From Thelonectria olida (lineage: Eukaryota; Ascomycota; Sordariomycetes; Hypocreales; Nectriaceae), in NCBI GenBank assembly GCA_020736575.1, contig JAGPYM010000085.1:1-64000 (forward strand): a stretch of DNA of 64,000 nt. Reading direction: 5' to 3'. The notes under the pieces are model-generated. The model was not told where the DNA came from. It searched no databases and saw nothing but the letters and a program-made list of their open reading frames with translations. The translations under genes were made by a program, and so were the position numbers. Shown here piece after piece: positions 48,375 through 58,902 of this stretch (position 1 is the stretch's first letter; each line of letters opens with the position of its first letter).

Positions 48375-48752
48375 TCATTGGGTCTGTGATTTCAATCTAG
48401 TGGCTATCTTCTGCTTACTCGATGCAAAGCTGTCCGCATCGACGAAATGCTCCCTTGCTAGCAGAAACTTTGCCGATTTTTCCTGATAGGGATTGGATAT
48501 ATTTTGTCCTTATCCCACGGTTAGAGAGAAGAAGTCTGTCTGGAGTAGCGAACTCACAAGTTCGCCAGTTGCAAGTGGAAATGATGGATCGTTGGTCGAG
48601 ATGAAGTCGCGGTACCGACGATTTCGGCGCACTTGAATGTATACATCTGCGTCGTAACGACGACTTACTTGATTGCATCTTTGCATAAGGCGCTGCATGG
48701 CCCTAGAGAAATTTTCATTCGTTCTATCTCGCTTTTTCGGAAGAGACTCCAT
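48375..48752 (-). CDS. Small MADS-like protein, 100 residues
   Basis: Two exons on the minus strand, 48752-48558 and 48482-48375, joined over a 75-bp GTGAGT..CAG intron in phase 0. The translation MESLPKKRDRTNENFSRAMQ, RLMQRCNQVSRRYDADVYIQ, VRRNRRYRDFIST and DPSFPLATGELEKS follows the layout of the MADS/SRF DNA-binding fold: a basic helix, then an ADVYI-VRRNRRY beta hairpin, then the FIST-type loop. Many fungi carry such small MADS-like proteins of unknown function. The start at 48752 is preferred over 48815 because the family motif starts there. I am confident of the exon join by phase and motif, less so of the functional class. Confidence 0.55.
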
Positions 48753-49116
48753 GATGCTGGACGAGACGATCCTCTGCAACGGACTGTCGAGCAAGGCATT
48801 AGATGTTAACTTCATATATGATGTTCTCTACCGCGGCTACGGTTATCGTCCATTTCCTAGCTCCTTTGTATCATCCCACTGAGAGCCACAACCATGCCCC
48901 ATTCTAGCAATACTTCAAAGCGCACCACGTTGCATATACTGTACCTTGCTAATCGATCATATTTGGCTTCTGTGGAAGGGAAGGCTAATTGTTGTGCGCA
49001 TCCGCCGTGCAAGCAAGATCTGTTTCTACCATGTGCGAGATCCTTTCCACAACCACCGATTCTAATACTTTGCCTAGCGTAGCCAGTAGCGAAATTTGGC
49101 GCCAGGCTTTTGCTCT

Positions 49117-49210
49117 TAGCGCATGCTCTGTATGTACTGACATCTACTTAGAGATACTTATGACATCAAGCAAGTAGAGGCCGATAGCGTACATTAGTAA
49201 CTGACATTGT
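49117..49210 (+). repeat. Dispersed repeat shared with 63820-63900
   Basis: About 85 bp (GACATCTACTTAGAGATACTT and AGGCCGATAGCGTACATT) found inverted at the right end of the window with about 80% identity by eye. Outside these limits the two sites differ. Likely the end of a transposon or a solo terminal repeat. Confidence 0.5.
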
Positions 49211-49439
49211 TATCCATTTTTGACTTTTCTTGGCAACTGATGAGATAGATCTATATAGAGTACATACCTTAAAGTACAGTAGATTCTTGAAGTTTAAAGA
49301 GAGACTATGCGTAGAGAGGAAGAGAGTTGTGCTCAACACTGTACCTGGCTGGTTCCAGTCACGCTCTATACGCAATTGTAAACACCCAACCCTACTACGT
49401 TTCTTACCTGGCTGAAGCCCACTTTCTCAGGCTGACACA

Positions 49440-50559
49440 ATGGTCGTTCAAGGCTGTCTACTGGTAGGTAGCGTACCGCTCGAGAGTACTCAGGAAGCGC
49501 TACGACATTGCAGTGAGGGTCTCCGAGGTCTTCTACAGCGCTTACCTGACGGGGAGACCGAAGAACGAAACTACTTTGTTAAGTTTCAAGCATCGAAGTT
49601 TCCTGCGATTATGCGATCCGGATTCGTTGATAATGCGCCAGCAACGAAGACTGATTTCACCGACGAACAGCTGGCTCAAGGCCAGCGGGAGGTAGAAGAG
49701 ACAGACCTAAAGACTGGATACGACGAAGCAGCGATCGAGAGCTACTCAGTGTTTAGGCAGCTCAAGGCAGATGGCATCATCGAACAAGACGTCAAGTTTC
49801 AAGTGTCACTTCCTACCATCGCCAACGTAGTTGGACTACTCATTGAGGAAGATTTTCGTCCTCTTGTGGAATTTATCTATGAAAAGGCACTTTTCAAGGC
49901 CCTACAAACAATTCAGGATGTCATACCCCATGAAGACCTTGCCATTCAAATTGATCTGGGCATGGATATGGCCTACTGGGAAGGGACAGTTTTCAAGCCA
50001 TGGTTCTCTGACAGACGATATGTCATTGACTACATTGGGCGCATGATATCGTGTGTTCATCGCGATGTTGACCTTGGACTCCATTATTGCTATGGTAAGA
50101 CATACACGCAGTTTGATGTGGGACATAAGCTCACGCGCAATAGGCGACATGGAACACAAGCACTTTGTTGAACCGACGTCCCTTAGATCCATCACAGATC
50201 TCCATCGACAAATCGCAGAACTAAATCTGCGATCCATTCAGTGGATCCATTGCCCTGTTCCTCTGAGTGCAATGGGAAATCTTGAGGACTTCTTCGCACC
50301 CTTATCAACACTAGGTCGGCATTTAGATCAGACAAAGTTATACCTTGGACTCGTTCATCCCCACGATCTCGAAGGCACCAAAACAAGGATCGCAGCCGCC
50401 GAAAAAGTCATAGCTGAGTTTGGGGTAGCCACGGAATGCGGCTGGGGAAGAATCACACGTCCAGGCGATCTGCAGAGTATTATGGATATTTGTCGAGAGG
50501 TCTCAGGCTGCTCCGTGACAAAGGGCAACGAGGTCCGCGAGACACGAAGCGAAGGTTGA
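49440..50559 (+). CDS. MetE-like (cobalamin-independent methionine synthase fold) protein
   Basis: Two exons, 49440-50094 and 50144-50559, with a 49-bp intron (GTAAGA..ATAG, phase 1); 356 residues. It begins GCLLVGSVPLESTQEALRHC and has RLPDGETEERNYFV, then LHYCYG joined across the intron to GDMEHKHFVEP, then LYLGLVHPHDLEG and ATECGWGRITRPGD. This is the layout of short fungal proteins that resemble the C-terminal, zinc- and homocysteine-binding half of MetE (UROD/MetE-like). Known relatives are not true methionine synthases, since they lack the N-terminal half; a methyl- or C1-transfer role is the usual guess. The gene is intact. The intron position in the CYGD motif supports the model. Confidence 0.78.
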
Positions 50560-51648
50560 GCACGAATAGTTATCTGTGAAGATACAAATTGATTTAAACG
50601 AAAGCCCCGTGACTTGGTCCCATGTCATCGTACACCGGAGCGTGAAAGAATAATCGCATTCAATTGTGAGCTTACTCTCGATTATGATTTCAAAGATCGT
50701 GGCTATTGAATTGATCAGCCCTGCTCTTGAGAGCTGAGAGGATGGCAAACAGCTACGTGGAGATGGACAGTGCGGCACCTTCCTTGTCCAACCGAGTACT
50801 GCAATTACTACTGTTATATGGGTGATTCATGGTTCTGCTTCTTCACAGATTTTACTTTCACGGACAATTTGTTAGGTCAATTATTAGCTGCTGAATCTTC
50901 TCTTCGCTTTTGCTAGAGATCATAGGTCTAACGTCTCAAGAATTCTGGTCTCCGCAGAGGGATCGTATGGCTCGAGCAGATAGTCTTGGTTTGTACATAG
51001 CCATAACTACAGTACACGTGTTTGAGCTCTGAAATCTCTCAAAAGTGTGCTAATTTTAGCGACTTGCGCACTATCTTTACAGGGTGGAACCGCCACAATT
51101 GCTGAGAGCGACCAGAAACGGCCAAAATGTAGTCAACTTGGTCCATTTTTGGACAAAATTACAATGCTAAATTACTGACGCTGAACCGTGTATGTATCAC
51201 AATCATAGTAAGAGGATGTTGGTTTTAATCAGGTAAGTGCATCATGTCTGCGAAAGTCTTTCGGCCGAGCGCCCACTTACGAATCATGCCCGCTATCATT
51301 ACAGGACGGGGTTTCGCTGATGACACTCCATTACTGATGAAAACTGACCCGGGGGAGGGGGGAGGGGGTGGTTGGTCCCGTAGAACCCACTTCTGGGCAG
51401 GCTTGGAGGGGACAAAAATGACTTTCTTCTACCTATTGACCCAAGGACCAAAAGTGGAAGCACACATCACATAGTCTAGAAATGACCATGATCAAACTTG
51501 CATGTTCTGCAGCCAGAGCACCAGGATGAAACTTCTTTTCCTTAAAATCTCCGATCCTCATACATAGCTGTCTCTTCCTACTGCCTCCGAGTGACGATGC
51601 ATTTGTTCCTTCTCCCCTTTTCTTCGCCCTCCGTCCGAAGAAGCCGCC
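50560..51648. other. Intergenic with a MITE copy
   Basis: No gene recognised. It contains a MITE copy at 51008-51188 and a G-rich GGGGGAGGGGGGAGGGGGTGG tract near 51352-51372. The end is the C/T-rich leader of the next gene. Confidence 0.5.
51008..51188. mobile_element. MITE copy 3 (left end worn)
   Basis: Same interior as 47219-47371 but with about 30 bp more before the right end (GTCCATTTTTGGACAAAATT), which is also found at the right end of 54393-54676. The right end ACTGACGCTGAACC is intact; the left end is reduced to GTGTTTGAGC. This copy links the 47.2-kb and 54.4-kb types into one family. Confidence 0.65.
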
Positions 51649-52521
51649 ATGATTAGACAGCAGGCTGAGAAGAGACCGCATCCTACGATCCAAGAGGCGA
51701 TTCGGAAGAGAGAGCTGGCTCGGAAGAGAGAGGCGATCCAGAAGAAGAGGGAGGCGATCCAGGCCGAACTGGCTTCCCAACCGAGCTTCCAGCGTGCTGG
51801 CCTTGAGTTTCAGCATGCTCAGCATGCACAGTATGCACAGCAGTCACAGCAGATGCCGCTGTCGATGGCAAACTCCGTGCCTCAGGTTCCACAAATCTCT
51901 CCCGACGAGTACGACCTGGCTGGAATCAGCATAAACGAGCTGATGTAATTCCGGCACCATATCCTCCGTCGCCTTTCTGACTTGATTTAGGCCGACCGAC
52001 GAAGACCACGAAGCAGAGAACGAGGAGACAAAGCAGACCATCGAGACGATAATGCTGATGCTTGAATTCATGGGCAAGCAGCTAGACATGTGGGTGCTGT
52101 CGGCCGAGCCACGAGGGAACACTGATGACAGGTAGAACATCTGGCAGGCTGCTTCAAATTTCGGCCAAGGAAGTAACCAAGTACATCACATCTACCCTGA
52201 AGAGAGCGGAAACAACTGCTGACTGCGACAACAGCTCACAAATCAGAGACCAAAGGTGAGTCGCCACACCGCCGGTGATGACGCCTACGCTACTTTTCTG
52301 ACAGCATTACCTGCGTAGACTCTCCAATCTTGAGAAGACGTAAGCCTATACTGGCTAGCAATAAAAGCAGGAGCTCACATTTCACCAGATGCACCGCGAA
52401 GTTCAGCGAGGTGGGAGCAGCCGTGAAGGAAATAGGAACAAGTGTGAAAGAGATTAGTGGCACGTTTAGTTCAACCGGGGACCAACTCTTGTTCGACCCG
52501 ACGACACTGTCGAGTTCGTGA
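51649..52521 (+). CDS. Five-exon hypothetical protein, coiled-coil-like
   Basis: Model: 51649-51944, 51991-52089, 52136-52255, 52319-52339 and 52389-52521. It is in frame throughout (222 residues) with GT..AG introns of 46-63 bp. The N-terminus is strongly basic and helical (EAIRKRELARKREAIQKKRE), then Gln/His-rich (HAQHAQYAQQSQQ), then acidic. The C-terminal third has a heptad-like KFSEVGAAVKEIGTSVKEIS. I do not recognise the family. The fourth exon is only 21 bp; without it, reading on from a different acceptor (AG at 52303-52304) also stays open, so the 3' part of the model is uncertain. The strong donors and branch sites (TTCTGAC) argue that this is a real spliced gene. Confidence 0.55.
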
Positions 52522-53320
52522 GTCGACTTTCGCACTGGGACGGAAAGCGAGCCTTGGGGGGGGCGGCTAAGACTAGCGAGGTCGACCTAGCAATGTACAT
52601 ATACTTGATGCGTACGATGAGCACCGCGATCAGTTTGATTTGCAATGTGAATACTACTAGTAGACACGTCCACACAGTCACTGTTTCTTTGTGAGCATGC
52701 ATATGCCGTAAAGTGCAGCTTGCACGAGGAACGATCAGCTTGCTATCGTCGCGAGCTCGTCAGTAGCGGATCAAGGGTAGCGGAGGCCAACTGATAAGCC
52801 ATTACTGGCTGTGGTTCAGCTAGTTGTCCGATGGTACTGCACATGCGACATAGCACGTGGTACGAAGTACTGTACGAAGGAGCAAACATTCATACTTAAC
52901 GTTGCGAACTTCTACGGCAGACACGTCGGTCTAGGACTGGCCGAGTTTGATAATTTCTTCCGTCACGTATGAGTCGGGAGCCCGCACCTTGTGTACTGTA
53001 CCGTACTGTATTGGACATCGAAACGCTTGCTAATACGGAGATGTATGTACTGCACTATGTAGTTATTTCGTCCAAAATACAAAGATTCGCATCTATTTCC
53101 CGCCAACCACCCCCAGGGGCGAGCATCAGCTTGTTAGTTTCACCCGCGGTGCTCATCTTGCGCAGAATACAGGGAAGGCCGATCCATGTTGATCGCTACC
53201 CTGTAGGCGTGCGCACGATGGCTACCGGGGCTACTTACACCGGACACCACGAGAAGGTCAGCTGATTCAGTCCTACTGCTATTTGAAGCAGCATCCAATG
53301 TGCTCACTGGAGGCAGGGAA
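52522..53320. other. Intergenic, no gene recognised
   Basis: Short frames only. Several TACAGTAC/GTACTGTAC-like palindromic strings occur here (near 52866 and 52998) and elsewhere in island 6 (47373, 47671, 49273, 55638, 63192), possibly transposon ends. Confidence 0.4.
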
Positions 53321-53322
53321 GC

Positions 53323-53990
53323 ATCTGAACGGTATTGGCATCGTCCAGGCATTGCATAGCAGCATCACAAAGTGGCATCTGAACGGCATTGAACATCGTC
53401 CAGGCATTGCAGAGCAGCATCACAGAGTGGCATCTGAACGGCATTATCCATCGTCAGGCATTGCATAGCAGCATCACAGAGTGGCATCTGAACGGCATTG
53501 AACATCGTCCAGGCATTGCATAGCAGCATCACAGAGTGGCATCGCATAGCGGCATCACAAAGTGGCATCTGAACGGCATTGAACATCGTCCAGGCATTGC
53601 ATAGCAGCATCACAGAGTGGCATCGCATAGCGGCATCACAAAGTGGCATCTGAACGGCATTGAACGTCGTCCAGGCATTGCAGAGCAGCATCACAGAGTG
53701 GCATCTGAACGGCATTGAACATCGTCCAGGCATTGCAGAGCAGCATTGCAGAGCAGCATCACAGAGTGGCATCTGAGCGGCATTATCCATCGTCCAGGCA
53801 TTGCAGAGCAGCATTACAGAGTGGCATCTGAACGGTATTGGCATCGTCCAGGCATTGCAGAGCAGCATCACAAAGTGGCATCTGAACGGTATTGGCATCG
53901 TCCAGACATTGCAGAGCAGCATTGCAGAGCAGCATCACAGAGTGGTGGCACAAAGTGGCATCTGAAGGGTATTGACATCATCCAGGCATC
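53323..53990. repeat. 54-bp minisatellite, about eleven units
   Basis: The unit runs CATCTGAACGGCATTGAACA, then TCGTCCAGGCATTGCAKAGC, then AGCATCACARAGTGG, with occasional extra 22-32 bp half-units (CATCGCATAGCGGCATCACA). The unit is a multiple of three and open on the minus strand, giving an 18-residue cycle, but it has no start or context of a gene. Confidence 0.88.
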
Positions 53991-54392
53991 GCAGAAACGC
54001 GGAAACGCTGGCAGGAGACATATAGCTCCACGTCACAGCTATGAGGTTGGAAGTCCCTGACCTGGAAGAAGAGAGAAAGCCGGTCAGACAGCTGCTGCAC
54101 GCGAGGGTTTTATATCCGCAAAAAGCTATGACGTTTTTCTCCCACGTTGGCCGTCTCCTTCCCATCAGGTGGGGCTGGATCGCTGAGGAAATGATTGAAT
54201 AATCGTACGTAAAACCTCCCATCTAGCCCCCCACTCTACTGGATCTCTAACGACTTACCGTGGCGGGCCGCTCGACGGCAACTTATGGACACTCGCCTAT
54301 CGGAGGGGTGTCGATCCAGTTGTGGACGAACTGGCGCCTGCAGGGTCCCCTTTTGACCTCACAACCACATGTAGCTGTACAGCGGGGTGCCG

Positions 54393-54676
54393 GTCCAGCG
54401 TCAGTAATCTATCACTGTAAATTTGCCAAAAATGGCCAAAAATGGCCAAAACTAGTGCAAATATGCCCCTGTCGTATTCCAACAATAACAGCATATCAGT
54501 GCCTTGGCATTCGGGCATCAACAGCCCGGGCTACGAGCAACTTCTGGCTGACTACGGAGTATCTCTTTGAAAATCGTCCATAATTATCCCAGTCCATTTC
54601 TGACCGAAGTCTGTGCGTTAGCCACATTCGTCCATTTTTGGCAAAATCGTTCGCACTAAAACACTGACGCTGAACC
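54393..54676. mobile_element. MITE copy 4, longest and most complete
   Basis: Starts GGTCCAGCGTCAGT and ends ACTGACGCTGAACC. The inverted similarity continues inward for about 47 bp: both ends also carry ATTTTGCCAAAAATGG-type sequence. At about 284 bp it is non-coding. Its right end lies 29 bp before the ATG of the following gene, so that gene's start region or promoter includes transposon sequence. Confidence 0.7.
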
Positions 54677-54705
54677 CGAACTGGACTCTATGTATAAACC
54701 TGCAG

Positions 54706-55609
54706 TTGTCCCAAATATGGGTCATTCTACGACTGAAACAGGTTGACGGCCACGTCGAGCCGTCGTCTGGACAAGATCTCCCAATGGGTGCGGTACAGCA
54801 GAACGAAGAGGCGAGGCGGAAGACGAAAGTGCGCAAGAGCGGCCCAAGTCTTCTGAGCAAGACACAGCAGCTGGGCAAGCTGGGAAACGTCTTTGCGCTG
54901 TGCGTGTACTGGGACCCGACCAAATGCCGCTATGCGTACGCCATGCATATTCCGAAGAACGGGCGCGTCCCGAAAATGGACAGCATCGTGAGATGGATCA
55001 CCCGCAGGCAACGCATGCATAGTTGATCCACGCTGACTGCCCATGCAGGCCAACCGACTCATCTCCGCTCGACCTTCGCAGCGAGAGAGACGAATGACAC
55101 GGAGCGTCCGCAAAGATGCGGCGCCCAAGCAACCTGCAACAGATGAGATCGCAGTCGAGGTGGATGGCGATCAGGTGGTTGGATTCATCTCCCAGGACGA
55201 TGATGAGATAAGCATGGCGGCTCTGGAACCACGCGCGACCCACACTTCCCCCGAAAGCCAGCCGGACCGCGGTCTTCGATCCGCGGGGGGGCAATCGCAA
55301 TCGCCGCTGTCGTCCGCTGCGAGCCTGCACGGCCCCGCAGCGGAAGATGACGCCGATGCGAGCGGAGAAGAGGCTGAACCGTCACCCGACGGCATCAACG
55401 CGAGCCCGGATGTCCAACCTGATTCAGGGCCCGACTGTTCCGAAGGAGTCGAGAATGCGCCGGCCGAGCGGCGAGCTTGGTTTCCGGGCAAAGCCTGGCG
55501 CGACCAGGCACGGCGTTTGTTGCGTTTGCTGGATGAGGCGCAAATGGTCTATGCAAGAGATCAGCAACCACAAAGGCTACGGCCTTCGATAATGGACATT
55601 ATTAATTGA
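54706..55609 (+). CDS. MADS-like protein with acidic C-terminal region
   Basis: Two exons, 54706-54987 and 55049-55609, with a 61-bp intron (GTGAG..GCAG, branch site GCTGAC, phase 0); 280 residues. Residues about 35-94 (RRKTKVRKSGPSLLSKTQQL, GKLGNVFALCVYWDPTKCRY, AYAMHIPKN) resemble a basic helix and hairpin of the MADS/SRF type, as in the small gene at 48375-48752. The second exon is rich in Asp, Ser and Pro, then ends in a short basic helix (WRDQARRLLRLLDEAQMVYA). The start may be upstream or lost, since the MITE ends just before the ATG. Function unknown; the MADS assignment is tentative. Confidence 0.5.
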
Positions 55610-55925
55610 AAAGGCAATGCCTTCTTCTACAGCACTACGTGTACTGTACAGTAATATTCGATATCGGTTGTCCTTTTTTGGAACTCCTTGGATTTGTCCG
55701 CACGGACATTTCTGGGGTGGGGTGGGAGATAACACTGTCTACACACTATGTGCACACTGTAACTCAAGTACCTGGCTTGCTGGACCAGTTTTGGACCGTA
55801 TCCATTTGATGCCTCAGGCGGCGAAAGAACGGGCAACGTGTCTCTCTAGCTCCAACCGCGATTCCGTTTCTTGACTCTGCCATCCCAGGAAGTATTTGGC
55901 TTACTTGTTTATCCTTTGCCTAACA

Positions 55926-56906
55926 ATGGCGCCAAATCTGGCCGTCTCCCAGCATGACCGGATTCGAGACATGATTCTGGCCGGCTGTACTAATGCTCAA
56001 ATAGCCCGTGATATCCCATGCAGGTCAAGCACTGTCCGCCGAGCCCGATCGAATTTACAATGCTTTGGAGCCACGAGAGCACCGAGCAACGGTGCAAGCC
56101 GACCGCGGTCAGTCACGCCTCCGATGTTGACAGCCCTGTGTAACCATCTTGCGGAAAAGCCAAACCTGTACCAAGACGAAATGGTAAACTTTTTGCACGA
56201 GGAATTCGACGTCGCCGTAACTACATCCAGCGTTCGAAGGGCACTGAAGTCTGTGAGATGGACCAAGAAGACGGCCCGACGTGTCGCCACGGAACGAAAC
56301 GCAGACCTCCGCGACTTCTATCTCTACAAACTATCCTCGTTCCGTTCCTACCAGCTTGTGTTTATTGACGAGTCTGGTTGCGACAAACGTGTTGGGGCGA
56401 GACGCTTTGGATGGGCTCCTCAAGGCGTTACGCCCCGCGTAACTGATCATTTCCACCGTGACCAAAGATTCCAGGTTCTTCCAGCCTATACGCAGACAGG
56501 CGTTCTACTTTCCCGAGTGTTCCCGGGCTCGACAGATAGCACCGTGTTTGAGGACTTTATCGAGCAACTGCTGCATCACTGTAACCCATGGCCGGAACCC
56601 AACTCGGTTCTCGTCATGGATAATGCCTCCATCCATCGTTCACCGCGCGTACAAGAGCTGTGCGATGCCGTTGGAGTGAAGCTACTCTACTTGCCTCCGT
56701 ATTCGCCTGACTTGAATCCGATTGAGGAATTCTTTGCCGAGCTCAAGGCCTTTGTAAAACGCAGGTGGTATGAGAATAAGGACTACATTGGTCTGGACTT
56801 CGGGGGCTTCTTGGATTGGTGTGTGGACCAAGTTGGGGCACGGGTCGAGAGCGCAGAGGGCCACTTCCGCCACGCTGGGATCACCGTGGAGGAGCCACCA
56901 GAGTGA
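55926..56906 (+). CDS. Tc1/mariner transposase, intact
   Basis: 326 codons from the ATG at 55926 (APNLAVSQHDRIRDMILAGC); an upstream in-frame ATG at 55896 would add ten residues outside the domain. Helix-turn-helix region (TNAQIARDIPCRSSTVRRAR, then TTSSVRRALKSVRWTKKTAR), then a DDE_3 catalytic core: first Asp in LVFIDESGCDKR, second Asp in VLVMDNASIH and Glu in SPDLNPIEEFF. There are 34 residues between the second Asp and the Glu (DD34E). All three catalytic residues are present and there is no stop, so it may still be active. Terminal repeats could not be fixed; weakly matching GTGCAYA..ACTC strings occur near 55745 and, inverted, near 56965-56985. The lack of RIP damage contrasts with the AT-rich blocks. 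Confidence 0.9.
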   Translation: MAPNLAVSQHDRIRDMILAGCTNAQIARDIPCRSSTVRRARSNLQCFGATRAPSNGASRPRSVTPPMLTALCNHLAEKPNLYQDEMVNFLHEEFDVAVTTSSVRRALKSVRWTKKTARRVATERNADLRDFYLYKLSSFRSYQLVFIDESGCDKRVGARRFGWAPQGVTPRVTDHFHRDQRFQVLPAYTQTGVLLSRVFPGSTDSTVFEDFIEQLLHHCNPWPEPNSVLVMDNASIHRSPRVQELCDAVGVKLLYLPPYSPDLNPIEEFFAELKAFVKRRWYENKDYIGLDFGGFLDWCVDQVGARVESAEGHFRHAGITVEEPPE

Positions 56907-56998
56907 ATGCACGAGATGGATATCTAGCCTTACGGATTGAAAGAAGAAGAAGCGAAGATAAAAGAGTAACACTATATGCACGGTATTGATCTTATCAC

Positions 56999-58255
56999 CT
57001 ATTGACTGCCTGCTCTCTTCTCTTGATCCCAAATGATGACATCGTCTACCCATCGACGAGCGATGCCCTGCCTGATTCCGCCCTCGATGAAAAATGCAGC
57101 ATCTCTATCCGCAAATACATGCTCGAGATCAAGTCCCTCCTCAAGAGTAAGACGGCAAGCCTTCTGGAAATCCGTTTTCCACAAAGCATTATTGACCTTG
57201 GAGCAATGCCAGTCTGCATACTGTTTCACAGCAACATCGCGTAGTCCCGAAATACCAAGATACGATGGGGCTTGCGATATCACTTCTACGGGCTCTGATG
57301 CGGACCTGGAGACCGAATCGGCAGGCGTCGTCGGATGGGTGGGGAGGACGTTGGTGATCTTGATGGGAGGTAAATCAGCCGACGATGACGCCGCCCGCTT
57401 TCGCTTGCGACTCGCGTCCTGCTGATCTTCGGCGTACAGTTGGTCTCGAACGTCTGGCGGCACGTCGTCATGCGTCTGCAAGGTGTAGCCTTGCTTGGCA
57501 TGTTCGATAAGCGCTTTCAGGTGATGAGTCTTGAGTTTGTAATGTCTCTTGCCAACGGGATCAATCCAGCAATGAGGACCGAGATGGCATGGAGGTCCTG
57601 GACATCTCAAAAGGTTATACACGTGCTTCCACACCGAAGGCTGTCCGAGAACAGATTCTTCATCTTGGAGCTGAGCATCCCTCTCTGCAAACTGTGACGC
57701 GGTGGCTCCTCGTCGGGAACCGCCCCTTGCAGCCGCAGAAGACTGACCGCTCTCCACATAATTGAACGACAGGGCAATCTTGAGTCTCTTCCCAGCACGG
57801 AACAGACGACCCCAGGCTCGAAGCTGCTGCTCGATGACTGCCCACTCGATATCAAGGTCATCGGCTCGTTTAATCAAGTCTTGTTCGCCTCGGTCGTTGA
57901 CAGATACTATGATGGCTGTGTCGTCGATATGACACGGTTTGTTCGGTGGAAGCTTCCTAGCCACGAGGGCCTCTAGCTTTGGGCACAGTGATCGGATCCA
58001 GTAGGCACCAGGGGCAAGCACGAGATTCGTTTCAGTGTCCTTGGAGATGAATCTATTGTTGAGGGTTACTTTCCATTCGATGGCATAGTGAATACAGGTC
58101 GGTGGGTGTTCGTCGTAAGCGTAGGTTTGGTCCCAGTCGGCTAGTTGCAGCAAGGGCAAGGTTGGGCTTAGGGTGTCCCGGTTGGGAAGGTCGGTGGCTG
58201 AGCTCCCGGGTTCGTCGTCGGTAGACCAGTCTACAGAAACAACGTCGTCAAGCAT
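56999..58255 (-). CDS. Fungal hypothetical protein with Cys/His motif
   Basis: A single exon of 418 codons, converging on the Tc1 transposase with 92 bp between the stops. Residues about 205-255 read CPGPPCHLGPHCWIDPVGKR, then HYKLKTHHLKALIEHAKQG and HDDVPPDVRDQLYAED, a Cys/His-rich block that I have seen in multicopy fungal hypothetical proteins and that could bind zinc. Then comes a basic stretch (SRKRKRAASSS), a possible nuclear signal, and a helical C-terminus (DVAVKQYADWHCSKVNNALW). There is no enzyme motif. It may belong to a repeat family, as its neighbours do. Function unknown. Confidence 0.65.
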   Translation of the reverse strand: MLDDVVSVDWSTDDEPGSSATDLPNRDTLSPTLPLLQLADWDQTYAYDEHPPTCIHYAIEWKVTLNNRFISKDTETNLVLAPGAYWIRSLCPKLEALVARKLPPNKPCHIDDTAIIVSVNDRGEQDLIKRADDLDIEWAVIEQQLRAWGRLFRAGKRLKIALSFNYVESGQSSAAARGGSRRGATASQFAERDAQLQDEESVLGQPSVWKHVYNLLRCPGPPCHLGPHCWIDPVGKRHYKLKTHHLKALIEHAKQGYTLQTHDDVPPDVRDQLYAEDQQDASRKRKRAASSSADLPPIKITNVLPTHPTTPADSVSRSASEPVEVISQAPSYLGISGLRDVAVKQYADWHCSKVNNALWKTDFQKACRLTLEEGLDLEHVFADRDAAFFIEGGIRQGIARRWVDDVIIWDQEKRAGSQ

Positions 58256-58902
58256 TCAATACTACAAGTTACCAGCGTCGGGGGGGGGAGACGCGGGAGG
58301 CGATTGGGGCGAGAAGGGCATCTAGAAGCAGGAGAAGACACAGGCATGGGTCGTAGTCTTGACGGAGTCCATCCACTTTGTTTGATCATGCTCGTGCGGG
58401 GTCGAGATATTGAGCAGAAACATTACTTAGGCGGAAATATGGTGGCCTCAGGAAGCAATCAACTTAACCCAATTGACACTAGTCTGCAGCCGCAAGACGT
58501 GTTCGCGGTATGGGAGCCGGTGCCCGGAGATTTCACGTGATGATACTATTCCGCATTCAGATAGATGACACCGTGTTCTCAACTAATGAGCTGCAGTAAA
58601 TGAGCGCTCTGCTGAAAGATGAGTTATTATTTCCTCAGCCGGTGTCATGGGTCAAGATAAGCGATGCGTCTTCGTTCGAGTGAAATGATTAGTCCTCCTG
58701 AAATAGTAACTGCTGACTCTTGAAACGAGTGGCGCAGGTGTGGCGCAGGTGGAGCCCCGTCAAGACGATTTCCCGCTAGGGCGCTTACGTTGAAGAATTT
58801 TACACGCACCCTGACCCCTCATTAAACTTAAGAATCGTCTCCTTGCCACAAACTTTGAAAAACCCTTCTACGACAACATTGGGTTATAACTTGGAATTCA
58901 TA

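Noticed and set aside
53365..53922. 185-codon minus-strand frame
   Set aside because: Translation of the 54-bp minisatellite, with no gene-like flanks.
54988..55048. GC-AG intron starting at 55001 in the MADS-like gene
   Set aside because: It gives the wrong phase and an early stop; the GTGAG donor at 54988 keeps the frame.
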